Assembly (NCBI GenBank): GCA_964501365.1
Contig: CAZCST010000012.1
Coordinates: 1-64,000 of the forward strand
Direction of reading: 5' to 3'
Origin: CAZAMB01 sp964501365
Lineage (GTDB): Bacteria; Planctomycetota; Phycisphaerae; UBA1845
Length of the DNA stretch: 64,000 nucleotides
In this document: positions 46,317 through 55,609 of the stretch, one piece after another
Layout of the letters: every line of letters begins with the position of its first letter
Numbering within the stretch: position 1 is the stretch's first letter
Program-made: the position numbers and the translations under genes
The notes under the pieces: model-generated
What the model saw: the letters and a program-made list of their open reading frames with translations, nothing else
Told to the model about the DNA's origin: nothing
Database searches by the model: none

Positions 46317-47390
46317 CTACGTGGATGTCGTGTTCAGTTCGCGGCGGCGGAGTTGGCCGCAGGCGCCATCGATGTCCAGGCCGCGGCTCTTGCGGATGTG
46401 GGCATTGATGCCCTTGGAGCGCAGCACGTCGAGAAAGCGCACGCAGGCGCTGTTCGAGGGTCGCTCATAGGGCATTCCTTCGACGGGGTTGTAGGCCAGA
46501 AGGTTGATGTGGCTGCGAATCTTCCGGGCAATGCCGGCCAGTGCCTCCGCATGTTCGATCGAGTCATTGATTCCGCCCAGCAGGATGTACTCCAGCGTGA
46601 CCTCGCGGCCGGTGACTTCGAAATAATACTTTCCAGCCTCGATGAGCGAATCGATGGATACGCGCTCGGCCCACGGGATCAGCTCGCGGCGGAGATCGTC
46701 CGTCGGGGCGTGCAGTGAAAGCGCCAGCGTGATCTGCATTTTCTCATCGGCGAGGCGTCGCATCTGCGTGGGAAGTCCGACGGTGCTGACGGTAATCTTG
46801 CGGGCGCCGATGCCCATGCCCCACTCGGCATTGATGGTTCGCAGTGCCTGCACAGTGGCCGCGTAATTTGCCAGCGGCTCGCCCAATCCCATGAATACGA
46901 TGTTGGAAAGCCGGAATTCGTCGGTGACAAGCTGCCGCACGCGCATGGCCTGCTCGATAATCTGGCCTGCGGAGAGTTGCCGCTGCAAGCCTCCCACGCC
47001 GCTCGCGCAAAACACGCAACCGACGGGGCAGCCCACCTGCGTTGAGATGCAGGCCGTACGGCGGTCCTCGTCGGGAATCAGTACGCACTCCGATGTCGCA
47101 CTGTCTTGCCATTGGAGCAATCGCTTGATCGTGCCGTCGGCGGATTCCTGCGAACGCAGCACGGTGGATGCATACAGTGGAACTTCGGCGGCCATTCTTG
47201 TCCGCATGGCCTTGGGCAGGTTGCTCATTTGCTCGTAACTGGTCGCACCCTCCTGGTAGACCCAGCGAAGGACCTGGTCGGCCCGGTATTTGGGTTCGCC
47301 CAGCGCGGCGATCCACGCAACCACGTCATCCTTCGTAAGGTCGAAGAAGGTTCGCAGGGGCTGCGATGAGGTTGTCTGAGCCAGTTGCAC
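46317..47390 (-). CDS. rlmN: 23S rRNA m2A2503 / tRNA m2A37 methyltransferase
   Basis: 357 residues from a GTG at 47390. The radical-SAM motif C-x3-C-x2-C is CPVGCVFC, preceded by ACISTQVG. The two methyl-transfer Cys are present in the usual contexts: SECVLIP (about residue 101) and the C-terminal GACGQLR (about 346). NIVFMGLGEPLANY is the family GGE-like segment. RlmN methylates C2 of adenosine in rRNA and tRNA. It is the last gene on the minus strand after the envelope locus, separated from it by a palindromic repeat, so it is probably transcribed separately. Confidence 0.95.
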   Translation of the reverse strand: MQLAQTTSSQPLRTFFDLTKDDVVAWIAALGEPKYRADQVLRWVYQEGATSYEQMSNLPKAMRTRMAAEVPLYASTVLRSQESADGTIKRLLQWQDSATSECVLIPDEDRRTACISTQVGCPVGCVFCASGVGGLQRQLSAGQIIEQAMRVRQLVTDEFRLSNIVFMGLGEPLANYAATVQALRTINAEWGMGIGARKITVSTVGLPTQMRRLADEKMQITLALSLHAPTDDLRRELIPWAERVSIDSLIEAGKYYFEVTGREVTLEYILLGGINDSIEHAEALAGIARKIRSHINLLAYNPVEGMPYERPSNSACVRFLDVLRSKGINAHIRKSRGLDIDGACGQLRRRELNTTST

Positions 47391-47423
47391 GACGACTCAT
47401 TGTAGGCAATGTCGGCTGTGCAT

Positions 47424-47491
47424 GTCACTCCGGGCGAAGCGAAGGGTCTGGCCATCGGGAATCCGAGATGCTTTGCTGCGCTCAGGATGAC
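47424..47491. repeat. Palindromic repeat, GCGAAGCGAAGGGTCTG family, copy 1
   Basis: The element begins GTCACTCCGGGCGAAGCGAA and ends GCTGCGCTCAGGATGAC, with partly complementary ends (GTCA / TGAC). It matches the reverse complement of 58503-58560 in order: GCGAAGCGAAGGGTCTG, a variable middle, then GATGCTTTGCTGCGCTCAGG or its variant. A partial relative is at about 16510-16544. Confidence 0.78.
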
Positions 47492-47495
47492 AAGA

Positions 47496-50400
47496 CTATT
47501 GAGTCTGGGGCATTCCCAATACGGGTCTGGCTGAAGGCTCGGTGCCCCCGGCAGGCCCGGCGGGGGGCACGAGGTAGACACGAATGTTTACAAACTCGAA
47601 GTCGTCGATGTCGTCATCACTGGGGAGAGCTTCGATGCGCAGCGTGTTTGCGCCGGCAACCAGCAATGCAGGGTCGAACGGGGCGATGAACTCACCGAAG
47701 CCGCCATCTTCCGGGGCGTCATCCAACCGGCGTGATAGAAGTTTGCCATTGATGAAAAGCTTGTGTCGGCGCTGGACGCCCTTGGTCATCAGGCGGATTT
47801 CCGCCCGATCGAGCGGAGCGGAAAGCGCGTCGGCGGGAATTTCAAACTGCGTCGCGAACTTTGATCCCTCCGACCGCTTTTGAAACTGGCTGTTGATGCT
47901 GCCGCTGAAGCGATCGTCGCCGAGATGATGCACGTCGGGGGCGCCTTCCGTGACGCGTGCGTTTTGGTTTTCCGGTTCCAGGGCGAAGTTTACAACCAGT
48001 TTCCCTTTTTTCTCGAGCCGCGCCCGCTCGATGTTGGCGGTCAAGGGAACGAACGGGTCGAGTGAGGCTGAAAGGGCGAAGAAGTCCGGCGTCACCGGAA
48101 CCTCAAGCGTGTATTTTCCAGCGCTGTCTGTGACAGCCGCGATTTCGGCGTCAGGAAGCACGAGACGCACCTGTGCCGACTGGAGCGGAGCGCGCGTGGT
48201 TCGGTTGATGACCGTTCCGCGAATCGTGCCGATGATTCCGGGCTGCCCGTGTCCACCCTTTGCGATTTGGCCCGCGTCATTGCCTGGCGCGGTATCCTCA
48301 GTCGGAGCCAAGTCAGTGGGCAGATTCAAGGCAAGCGATGGCGCATCGGTCTTGGGCGAATGGGCCGGGTACTTCCTCTGTTCAATCGATGGCGCGCCAG
48401 CCACCGCATCTTTTGCGAGTGAGGCGAGGGCGCTTGCGTCCTTCGTGCCCGTTGCCGCTCCGGGCGCACTTCGTCCACCGGCCGGGATTAGATCGACGCG
48501 TGGCAGCGGCAGGTCGCCGGCACTGCCAGGTCCGGGTCTTGTTGATAAGGATGGACTGAATTCATTGGCCAGTGGCGCACGAGTCGCGGCGGGAGTGCCA
48601 GAGGGGATTGCGAATGGTCCGCGCTCTTCCGAGTTTCCGGCTACAGCCGAACCGGTTTGCGGGCTTTCCGGTTTTGGAAGTCCAAGGGGAAGGGATGCGG
48701 AATTCTTCTGCGAAGCACGCCCCGCCCCGATTCGATCCGCCAAGGCAGTTCCAAGTCCGCGTTGGCCACTGTCATTGCCGGTCAGATCAGTGGGCGCTTG
48801 CGAATCCCTGACGGCGCTCAGAGTTTGTGATGAATCCCCAGCGCGCCCCATCCCTTTGAGGTTCGCGTGGCCAAATCCTGGTGACGCGCCTGACGGTATC
48901 GCGGGGGCTGCTTCACTGATTCCGGCCACGGTATCACGACGCCCGGAGCTGCCGACACCGACGGCAGGCTTAAAGGAGGCGGGTTTTTCGGCCATGCCCA
49001 TCGACGCCGGCGCCTCCGGAAAATCAGCGGCCAATTGCACGCGACTAGCTACTCCGGTTGGCGCCAAAGGAATGATGGCATCAATATTTTCGCTTCTCGC
49101 GGTGATATTGCCGACAGCCGCTTCGCGCGTCTGGGCGCTCAGTTCGCTCCCGGTCAAACGCACTGCGGAGGGCAACTGCGATCGCGCCGGGGCCGCCATG
49201 GATCCCGTGTTTGATGGTTCGACAGATGAGACCAGAGATACTTGTTGACGGGAGATGCTTATCTGTGCGGGTCCTATCTGCGTGGTGGTCTCCGCCGTTG
49301 GCAGAGCGGATGGATTCGACGGAACATTCAGGGCCACGGATTGGGGCCGTGAGGGGTCAACGGTCGGCGCGCTATCGGGCATGGTCGGCGATCGCAACGA
49401 AACGACTGCCTCCTCCACCTGAATCGCGGGGTTGGGAGCTAACGGAAGGTCCAACATCGTCGCGGTGAGCGGAACTTCAACACGCGGCAGAGTTGAAACC
49501 GATTCCGCGATCATGGGCGCCTTACTGGATTCGAATCGCGTCGGTGGCGGCGTCACTTGAGAGAACGATCCGCCAAGCTGAGCGACGATTCCTCCGCCGC
49601 CCGATGGCGAGAGAGCGACGCGAATTCCTCCACCCTTGCCCGCGCCGCGGACTTCACCGGCCACTGTGGCCGCCACTTCCCACACGTTAAAGAGAAGCAT
49701 CAACAAAAGGTGAGCGGCAAGGGACGCAAGCACGCACTTGGCCAGCAAACTGAGTTTGCGATTCTGGCCGCCTTTGAACATCAGCAACATCACAAGCAGG
49801 AGCGCCAGCGCGAGCAGCGCCCATAACAGATTCGGGCCAACGGTACGCCAGATTGCCGCCCAGTCGATTGGTTCGCGTTCGGATCGCTGCGTTTCGGAAA
49901 AGACCTCGCGTGAATTGGTGTGATAGAGCTTGTATTCGCGGGAGGAAGTGGCCGCTTGGCCGGATGCTGGTCGGTTGGAGCTGAAATCCAGCCCAAATCC
50001 GTTCATGCTGAGGGCGGGGTCGAGTTCGTTGTAGGTTGTGTTGAGTGATGCCCCGAGATTCGTTGCGGGTTGATACTGCCCGTGTATGCGGCGCGAGCGA
50101 TACAAGTCGAATCCCCCCGATCCGCCCGGACGGTCCGAGGCGAAGTAGAGAAAGTCGCCATATGCGCTGAGTGCCGGAGCGCCCTCGTTGTGGGGAGTGT
50201 TGAGCGTGGTTAGCGGCTGGGCCGTACCTGCACCGACATCCGTCAGGGCCACCGCATACAGATCGTAGGTGCGGGTGAAAAATTCTTCGCGCAGCGTCGC
50301 AGACCAGGCATTTGGGTCGGGCTGGCGATCGTCGCCGGGAAGCGGGCGGTTGGACGAAAAGTAGAGAGTGCCGCCATCAGCAGTGAGTGCCGGTCCGTAG

Positions 50401-50915
50401 TCGTTGAATTGCGAGTTGACTCCCGGCCCCAGATTGGCCGGCTCGCGCCATGCCCCATCCGCGTCACGATGCGACGCCCATAGGTCGTAGCCGCCGAGTC
50501 CGCCGGCGCGATTGCTGTAGAAGTAAAGGCTTTCGCCATCGGCGCTGAGCTCGGGCCCCAATTCGTCGGCCTCGGAGTTGATTTCGGCCACGGGCTGCGG
50601 GACCGTCCAGCCCTGCTGTGTGCGCTGGGCGAAGAAGATGTCGGCATTGTTGCCCGCCTTTCCGCGAACGAAATAGAGCGTTGAGCCGTCATTGCTTAGC
50701 CGGGGCTCGTACGTTTCGCCGTCGGCGTTGATGGGGTCGGCCAGTGCGACCGGAGGCTCCCACAAGATGTCCCGGACTTGCGCCGTCGCAGCGGGCTCTT
50801 TGATTTGGCCCGCATCGGTGAAGTATGTCGTGCCGGGGGGCAACATCCGCCACGCCAGGAATCCAGATGCGGCAACAAGAACGATTGACGACAAAATCAG
50901 AGCGAAACGCTTCAA
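47496..50915 (-). CDS. TolB-like propeller / TonB-TolA-like anchor / beta-domain fusion protein
   Basis: 1139 residues from a TTG at 50915 with AGGTGA upstream. Layout: membrane helix (5-22); beta-propeller of PD40/TolB type (about 50-320) with repeated DGxxLYFxSNR (LSNDGSTLYFVRG, LSADGESLYFYSNR, LTADGGTLYFSSNR); two helices (361-380 and 388-409) around a short basic loop, KGGQNRK. The third helix contains S398-x3-H402 (ASLAAHLLL), the motif that couples TonB and TolA to ExbB/TolQ. A Ser/Pro/Ala-rich spacer of about 480 residues follows, then a carboxypeptidase-regulatory-like Ig domain (IRGTVINRTTRAPLQSAQVR, about 905-990) and a terminal beta-sandwich. Next to exbB/exbD, it is best read as a motor-driven envelope-spanning protein. 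Confidence 0.82.
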   Translation of the reverse strand: MKRFALILSSIVLVAASGFLAWRMLPPGTTYFTDAGQIKEPAATAQVRDILWEPPVALADPINADGETYEPRLSNDGSTLYFVRGKAGNNADIFFAQRTQQGWTVPQPVAEINSEADELGPELSADGESLYFYSNRAGGLGGYDLWASHRDADGAWREPANLGPGVNSQFNDYGPALTADGGTLYFSSNRPLPGDDRQPDPNAWSATLREEFFTRTYDLYAVALTDVGAGTAQPLTTLNTPHNEGAPALSAYGDFLYFASDRPGGSGGFDLYRSRRIHGQYQPATNLGASLNTTYNELDPALSMNGFGLDFSSNRPASGQAATSSREYKLYHTNSREVFSETQRSEREPIDWAAIWRTVGPNLLWALLALALLLVMLLMFKGGQNRKLSLLAKCVLASLAAHLLLMLLFNVWEVAATVAGEVRGAGKGGGIRVALSPSGGGGIVAQLGGSFSQVTPPPTRFESSKAPMIAESVSTLPRVEVPLTATMLDLPLAPNPAIQVEEAVVSLRSPTMPDSAPTVDPSRPQSVALNVPSNPSALPTAETTTQIGPAQISISRQQVSLVSSVEPSNTGSMAAPARSQLPSAVRLTGSELSAQTREAAVGNITARSENIDAIIPLAPTGVASRVQLAADFPEAPASMGMAEKPASFKPAVGVGSSGRRDTVAGISEAAPAIPSGASPGFGHANLKGMGRAGDSSQTLSAVRDSQAPTDLTGNDSGQRGLGTALADRIGAGRASQKNSASLPLGLPKPESPQTGSAVAGNSEERGPFAIPSGTPAATRAPLANEFSPSLSTRPGPGSAGDLPLPRVDLIPAGGRSAPGAATGTKDASALASLAKDAVAGAPSIEQRKYPAHSPKTDAPSLALNLPTDLAPTEDTAPGNDAGQIAKGGHGQPGIIGTIRGTVINRTTRAPLQSAQVRLVLPDAEIAAVTDSAGKYTLEVPVTPDFFALSASLDPFVPLTANIERARLEKKGKLVVNFALEPENQNARVTEGAPDVHHLGDDRFSGSINSQFQKRSEGSKFATQFEIPADALSAPLDRAEIRLMTKGVQRRHKLFINGKLLSRRLDDAPEDGGFGEFIAPFDPALLVAGANTLRIEALPSDDDIDDFEFVNIRVYLVPPAGPAGGTEPSARPVLGMPQTQ

Positions 50916-50956
50916 GTTTCACCTATGGAGTTGCGCGAACTGAGGTTCGCGGCACG

Positions 50957-51370
50957 TTAATCATTGAGCACGGTATCAAGGTACGGCTCCTGAATGCCTG
51001 CGGTTTTGCAGATGTCCAGAACGCCGACGATATTGGCATACGCCGTGGTGCGATCTCCGCGAACGGTGACCTTTTGCTCGGGGTTGGTCGCGACGGCCTC
51101 ATGCACCATGGTTTGAAGATCGCCCGCTTCTATCTCCCGCCCCGCGACAAACGTCTTCCCTTTTCCATCCACATTGATGATGAATTCACGGACGGCTGCG
51201 GAAATCGGACCGCTCGCCGATGCGAAAGGCAGGGCGATCTGCATTTCCCGCTCGACCTGCGCGATGGTGGTAGCCAGCAGGAAAAAGATCAAAAGGTTGA
51301 AGAGCACGTCGACCATCGGAACGAAATCGATGTGAATGCCTGCTTCCATTTCCCGGTCATGAATCAGCAT
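50957..51370 (-). CDS. exbD: ExbD/TolR-type proton-channel protein
   Basis: 137 residues; AGGAG precedes ATG 51370. One membrane helix carries the essential Asp: FVPMVDVLFNLLIFFLLATT, Asp21. The periplasmic domain (about 65-137) ends in the family's VTVRGDRTTAYANIVGVLDI. ExbD/TolR dimers sit inside the ExbB/TolQ pentamer and use proton flow to move TonB or TolA. It follows exbB by nine bases and precedes the TonB/TolA-like gene by 41, so the three are one operon. Whether it works as Ton or Tol cannot be decided from sequence. Confidence 0.93.
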   Translation of the reverse strand: MLIHDREMEAGIHIDFVPMVDVLFNLLIFFLLATTIAQVEREMQIALPFASASGPISAAVREFIINVDGKGKTFVAGREIEAGDLQTMVHEAVATNPEQKVTVRGDRTTAYANIVGVLDICKTAGIQEPYLDTVLND

Positions 51371-51379
51371 GATGCTCTC

Positions 51380-52192
51380 CTAGGCTCCGGCCGCCAGCGC
51401 GACTCGCGATACTTCCAGCGGAGCCTCCATCGGCGCGGCTGGACCGGACATGGGCATGACGCTCGACATCCTGACCGTGGCGGTCTGCGGTACGGCGCTG
51501 CATTCCTGTTCGATCCACTCTTCCGCGGTGCGGTCCAGTTCCACGGCCAGTGCGTCGATCTTGCTCATGAGCACCTGATAGACGACCAGCACGGGGATGG
51601 CTACGAGCAATCCCGCCGCCGTATTGGTCCATGCCTCGAAGATGCCGCGTGCAAGCAACTCCGCCTTGCCCAGGCTTTGCCCGGACGTTGCGACGGCCTG
51701 AAACGTTTTGATCATTCCGAATATCGTGCCGAGAAGACCCAGCATGGTGGAGACCTGTGGTAATGCGGAGATCAGACGCATCCGACGACGCAGGCCGACG
51801 AGCACGCGCGCGCCGGCTTCACGCACCGATTTCTCGATGGTTTCGACCGACTTGCCGCGCTGGCGAATCGCCGTGTGGAGAATCTGCGCCATGGGACTCG
51901 CATCGGCCTCGCAAAACGCCAGCGCCTGACGGCGGTCGGAGCTGACGGCCTTCAGCCCGGCGAGAAAATTCTTCGGGATGACGTTTCGCCTGCTCAGGAC
52001 GACGAAGCGCTCCACGACGACCGTCAGGGCGATGAGCGAACACAGGCCGATGGCGATCATCGTGGGTCCGCCGCGCACGACAAAATCCCACACCGATTGC
52101 AATTGGATCGGCGGCTGAGCCGCCCCAGTCGGCGCGGTCTGAGCCAATTGTGCAAGGAGCCCATTGGCGAACGGACCAATCAAATTCAACAT
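51380..52192 (-). CDS. exbB: ExbB/TolQ-type (MotA-like) proton-channel protein
   Basis: 270 residues; GAGGA upstream of ATG 52192. Three membrane helices: about 42-62 (MIAIGLCSLIALTVVVERFV), 146-168 (TMLGLLGTIFGMIKTF) and 190-212 (TNTAAGLLVAIPVLVVYQ). The conserved channel-lining Thr/Ser/Gly positions (LGTIFGMI, AWTNTAAGLL) are intact. It forms the stator pentamer around ExbD. It is 30 bases downstream of the TPR gene stop. Confidence 0.94.
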   Translation of the reverse strand: MLNLIGPFANGLLAQLAQTAPTGAAQPPIQLQSVWDFVVRGGPTMIAIGLCSLIALTVVVERFVVLSRRNVIPKNFLAGLKAVSSDRRQALAFCEADASPMAQILHTAIRQRGKSVETIEKSVREAGARVLVGLRRRMRLISALPQVSTMLGLLGTIFGMIKTFQAVATSGQSLGKAELLARGIFEAWTNTAAGLLVAIPVLVVYQVLMSKIDALAVELDRTAEEWIEQECSAVPQTATVRMSSVMPMSGPAAPMEAPLEVSRVALAAGA

Positions 52193-52222
52193 GGCTTTTT
52201 CCTCTTCAATGTCCTCTGTGGT

Positions 52223-55200
52223 TTACTTGCCCGGCAGTGAGGCGGCGGAGGTAAGCTCCGCGAGCTGCTTGCCGGCCATCTCCGCCCATTTTGTTTCCTT
52301 GAATTTCCGGACAACGGTGTTGAACTGGTCCCGCGCCTTGACCGGATCATTCATCTGCGAGAAGCACCGACCGGCCTCGTAGAGCGCTGCCGCGCTCCAC
52401 TCGGGATACGAGTACAGGATATCCACCTTGAGCAGTTCGCGTGTCGCCGGCTCGAACTTCTTTTGCGCAAAGAGGCACTGACCAATCTGGAACTGGGCCC
52501 GCGCCGCGGTGGGGCCCTGGTGGCGCGCCGTCACTTTCTCATAGGCCCCGATGGCTTCGTCATAGCGCTTCTGATTCTCGCGGCTCCAGCCGATGCCAAA
52601 CTGCGCCTGATACCACTGCTCGGCATCAGGAAAGCGCTCGAGATATCGCTGGAACACTTCCTCCGAGAGCGCCCACTTCTGCAGCGTGGCGTGACACTCG
52701 CCGAGTCTCAGCATTGAAGGTGCGGCGAATTCCTCAGTGGAATATTCGTCAACGACGGTCGTAAGGAGTTTCGACGCACGGTCCACTTTGCCCGTGCGGA
52801 AGTTCGCCTCGCCCGCATAGAAGAGCGACGATGCCAGCAATTTGCTTTGCGAAAAATCCCTGTTGAATCGTTCAAACAGTTCAGCGGCCGGCGCAAATTG
52901 CTCCAACTCGAATTTGCAAACAGCCAGGCGATACAGGCATTGCTCTGCGAGCTCCTTCTGCTCGGGTTGACTGGAGAGCAGATCCTGCAATCCCTGAAGC
53001 GTTTTCGCCGCCGACTCAAATTGCTTTTCGCCCGCCTCCAGTTCGGCCAGCTCCAGCATAGCGGTGAGCCGCAGCGATCCGGACTCCCTGTCGGCAACCA
53101 TCTCCCGATAGGTCTCTGCGGCCTCGGCATTCTTCTTGAGAGACCGCAGCGCCCAGGCTTTTTCATAGCGAACGCCTTCGCGCAGGGGCGCAGGCAGTCG
53201 TGCCACGTCACCTGCGGATTCGAGTTTTGCAATTTCCTTGAGCGCATCCGCAGCCCGATCCTGTCGCGATATGGCAATCGCCGCACGAGCCGATCCTTCG
53301 GCGTTTTTTACTTTGCGAAACACCGCCTCTGCCTCTGCGAACTTGTTGGCGGCCATGAGCGCCTGACCCTGTCGAAGCAGCGCCGCGCTGCCTTCGTCGC
53401 CGTCGCCCGCCTTGCCCGCTGCCTGCTCGTAATAGCGGGCGGCCTCCTCCTGAGCCCCGCGCTGGGATGCGAGAAACGCAAGCTGGTTAAGAATCGGCGC
53501 TGCGAGCCGCTGATCGGGTTCTTCGGCCAGCGCAGCCTTGAACGACTCCTCGGCTTCGTGCGTCTTCTTTGCGTCCGCCAGAATCTGTCCGCGTTCAAAG
53601 AGCGCCTGGGCGCGATGCGTGCTCTTGGGGAATTTCGCAACCAGTTGTTCGTAATCACGCGCGGCCTCATCGCTGCGTCCCTGTTTTTGCCGCGCGTATG
53701 CAAGTTTCATCAGGGCGTCGTCGGCTCCATCGCTCGCGCCATCGTCTGCCAGATATTCGCCGAGTCTCGACTCCGCGGTCTTCCACTCGCCGCGTTGAAA
53801 CGCAATATCTCCCAGGGCCAATAACGCCGGTCGGAACAGGGGATTGTCCCTGGCCTTGCCTGCGACCTGCTCAAACGCTGCGGCCGCGTCGTCAAACTTT
53901 TCGAGACGGTAATAGGCTGTCGCCAGACGGAGGCGGGCTTCGTCAGCTCTTGCATCACTGGGAAAGTGAGACAGAAACTCGTTGTACTTCTTTGCGGCCG
54001 GTGCAAACTGATCGGCCAGGAAATCATTCTCGGCGGCCAGATACGCCATCGTGGCCAGCGATTCACCCTTGGGAAATCTCTTCACATAATCCGCGCAGAG
54101 CTTTGCGCTGCGTTCATATTCCCCGCGCTGGTTCGCACATGCCGCACTGAGTTGCAGTGCATCCACCGCGAGCCGGTGATCAGCGTTCCGCGCCAGAAAT
54201 TGATCCAGGGCTGCACCGGCTTCATCGAGTTTGCCGGCGCGCACCAGGGCCACGGCGCGGTCATATTCCATTTCCGGACGCAGCGGACTGTCGCCAAATT
54301 GCTCCATCGCCAGGGCCAGCCGCCGTGCCGCCTCCGCGTTGGCTCCCTTCCGCAATTCGCACTTGGCCATCCAGTAGGCGACGTCGGCCGCCAGCGACTT
54401 GTCAGCCTTTCCCGCCTGTTCGAACGCGGCAAACGACTTGTCGAACTCACCTTCCGCAAACCAGACGTGGGCACGCTGCAGAAGCGCCGCTTTTGCCGCA
54501 GGCGAATCGGGGAACTTTGACGCAAGGGTGTCCAGCGCCTTTTCCGCCTCGGCATATTTTCCCGCCTGGAACAGCAACGTGCCCAGTCCAAGCAGTGCAT
54601 CGGGGACCTGCTGCGGATCGCCGGCTTTCACCACCGCCGCATATCGTTCAATGGCCCTCTCTGCATCGTTCCCGCGTTGATAGCATTGCGCAAGCAGGAG
54701 TGGAACCTGCTGGGCGAATTCGCCCTTCGGAAATTTCTTTTCGTAGCCTGTCAGGCATTTTGCGGCTGCGGTGTAGTCCTTGCGGGCCATTTCGGCGAAA
54801 GCGCGGAAGAATTCGCTCCTCGCCAGCAGCGGGCTCTCGGGCCAGGACGATGCCACGGTCTGGCATTGCTTCGCGGCATTGTCAAATTCACCGGCCCGAT
54901 ACAGTGCCTCGCATTGCGACGCCGCGGCGTCATCGGCCAGCTCGCCTGCGCGAAAGCGATCCATAACAGAGCCAAAGACCTCCGCGGCCTTCGCGTAATT
55001 TTCCTTCGCAAGCAGGCACTGTCCTTCGATCATGCCGACTTCCGCGCCGTACGCGAAGTCCTTTGCCGTCTTCAGATCCTTCAATTCCGCCAGCGCTTCA
55101 TCGCAGCGATCCAGCCGGAAAAGGCTTACCACCATGCCGTAGCGGGCGACCGCCGCTTTGTCGTGTGCCGGGTTTGTGGAAAGAAAGGAGCGATACTCCG

Positions 55201-55372
55201 TGATGGCGGCCTCGAACATCCCGCGATTGAGCAATCCATTGCCTGCGAAATAGGCTCGCAACGCGGGATCGGACTCGGCCGCCTGCGGCCTGGCCGGGGC
55301 CTGGCCGCCTTGTGCGAGAGCAACGCTTGCTGCCAGTAGGGAAATTAGAATCCCAGCGAGAACCTGAATCAT
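52223..55372 (-). CDS. Very long TPR-repeat protein, CpoB/YbgF-like
   Basis: 1049 residues from ATG 55372 (GGAGG five bases upstream) with a signal peptide (about 1-20). From residue 30 to the end the chain is almost continuous TPR repeats of about 34 residues, many with the form A..Y..fl..yP.sd.a..a.f..A (PEFDKSF/GKYAEAEKALDTLASK, ERFPDAEQWYQAQFGIGWSR), about 25-28 repeats. Similar though much shorter periplasmic TPR proteins (CpoB/YbgF) are encoded with Tol-Pal and ExbBD operons. A scaffold role in the periplasm is likely. It is the first gene after the palindromic repeat that separates it from the BlaR1-like gene. Confidence 0.9.
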   Translation of the reverse strand: MIQVLAGILISLLAASVALAQGGQAPARPQAAESDPALRAYFAGNGLLNRGMFEAAITEYRSFLSTNPAHDKAAVARYGMVVSLFRLDRCDEALAELKDLKTAKDFAYGAEVGMIEGQCLLAKENYAKAAEVFGSVMDRFRAGELADDAAASQCEALYRAGEFDNAAKQCQTVASSWPESPLLARSEFFRAFAEMARKDYTAAAKCLTGYEKKFPKGEFAQQVPLLLAQCYQRGNDAERAIERYAAVVKAGDPQQVPDALLGLGTLLFQAGKYAEAEKALDTLASKFPDSPAAKAALLQRAHVWFAEGEFDKSFAAFEQAGKADKSLAADVAYWMAKCELRKGANAEAARRLALAMEQFGDSPLRPEMEYDRAVALVRAGKLDEAGAALDQFLARNADHRLAVDALQLSAACANQRGEYERSAKLCADYVKRFPKGESLATMAYLAAENDFLADQFAPAAKKYNEFLSHFPSDARADEARLRLATAYYRLEKFDDAAAAFEQVAGKARDNPLFRPALLALGDIAFQRGEWKTAESRLGEYLADDGASDGADDALMKLAYARQKQGRSDEAARDYEQLVAKFPKSTHRAQALFERGQILADAKKTHEAEESFKAALAEEPDQRLAAPILNQLAFLASQRGAQEEAARYYEQAAGKAGDGDEGSAALLRQGQALMAANKFAEAEAVFRKVKNAEGSARAAIAISRQDRAADALKEIAKLESAGDVARLPAPLREGVRYEKAWALRSLKKNAEAAETYREMVADRESGSLRLTAMLELAELEAGEKQFESAAKTLQGLQDLLSSQPEQKELAEQCLYRLAVCKFELEQFAPAAELFERFNRDFSQSKLLASSLFYAGEANFRTGKVDRASKLLTTVVDEYSTEEFAAPSMLRLGECHATLQKWALSEEVFQRYLERFPDAEQWYQAQFGIGWSRENQKRYDEAIGAYEKVTARHQGPTAARAQFQIGQCLFAQKKFEPATRELLKVDILYSYPEWSAAALYEAGRCFSQMNDPVKARDQFNTVVRKFKETKWAEMAGKQLAELTSAASLPGK

Positions 55373-55480
55373 GACCGCCTCCGCATTGTTTCAGATTTTC
55401 TCAATCTCTGCGCGCACTTCGAGCGTCATTCGCGCTTTGACCCTTGTTTTGAGTGGGGTCGCTTGACGTCAACTCTGTCC

Positions 55481-55565
55481 GGGTGGCATGGCCAGGCGAA
55501 ACGCCGCCCCGCACTTTTCCGATTCATGCCGGCGCCTGAATCGTCCGGGCCTGGGCATGCCACCC
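55481..55565. repeat. Palindromic repeat, GGGTGGCATG family, copy 2
   Basis: The ends are a perfect 10-bp inverted repeat, GGGTGGCATG (55481-55490) and CATGCCACCC (55556-55565). It fills the gap between the BlaR1-like gene and the TPR gene; the remaining bases of the 55373-55609 gap show nothing else. Confidence 0.8.
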
Positions 55566-55609
55566 TTCAAATCGCGTGATTCACGAGATCGCAATGCGGT
55601 CTCGAATAC

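Noticed and set aside
47950..49248. 432-residue plus-strand frame opposite the propeller-anchor gene
   Set aside because: It mirrors the Ser/Pro/Ala-rich spacer of the real gene; low complexity in that region keeps several frames open.
50825..51763. 312-residue plus-strand frame opposite exbD/exbB
   Set aside because: Antisense to two clearly identified genes with ordered start sites.
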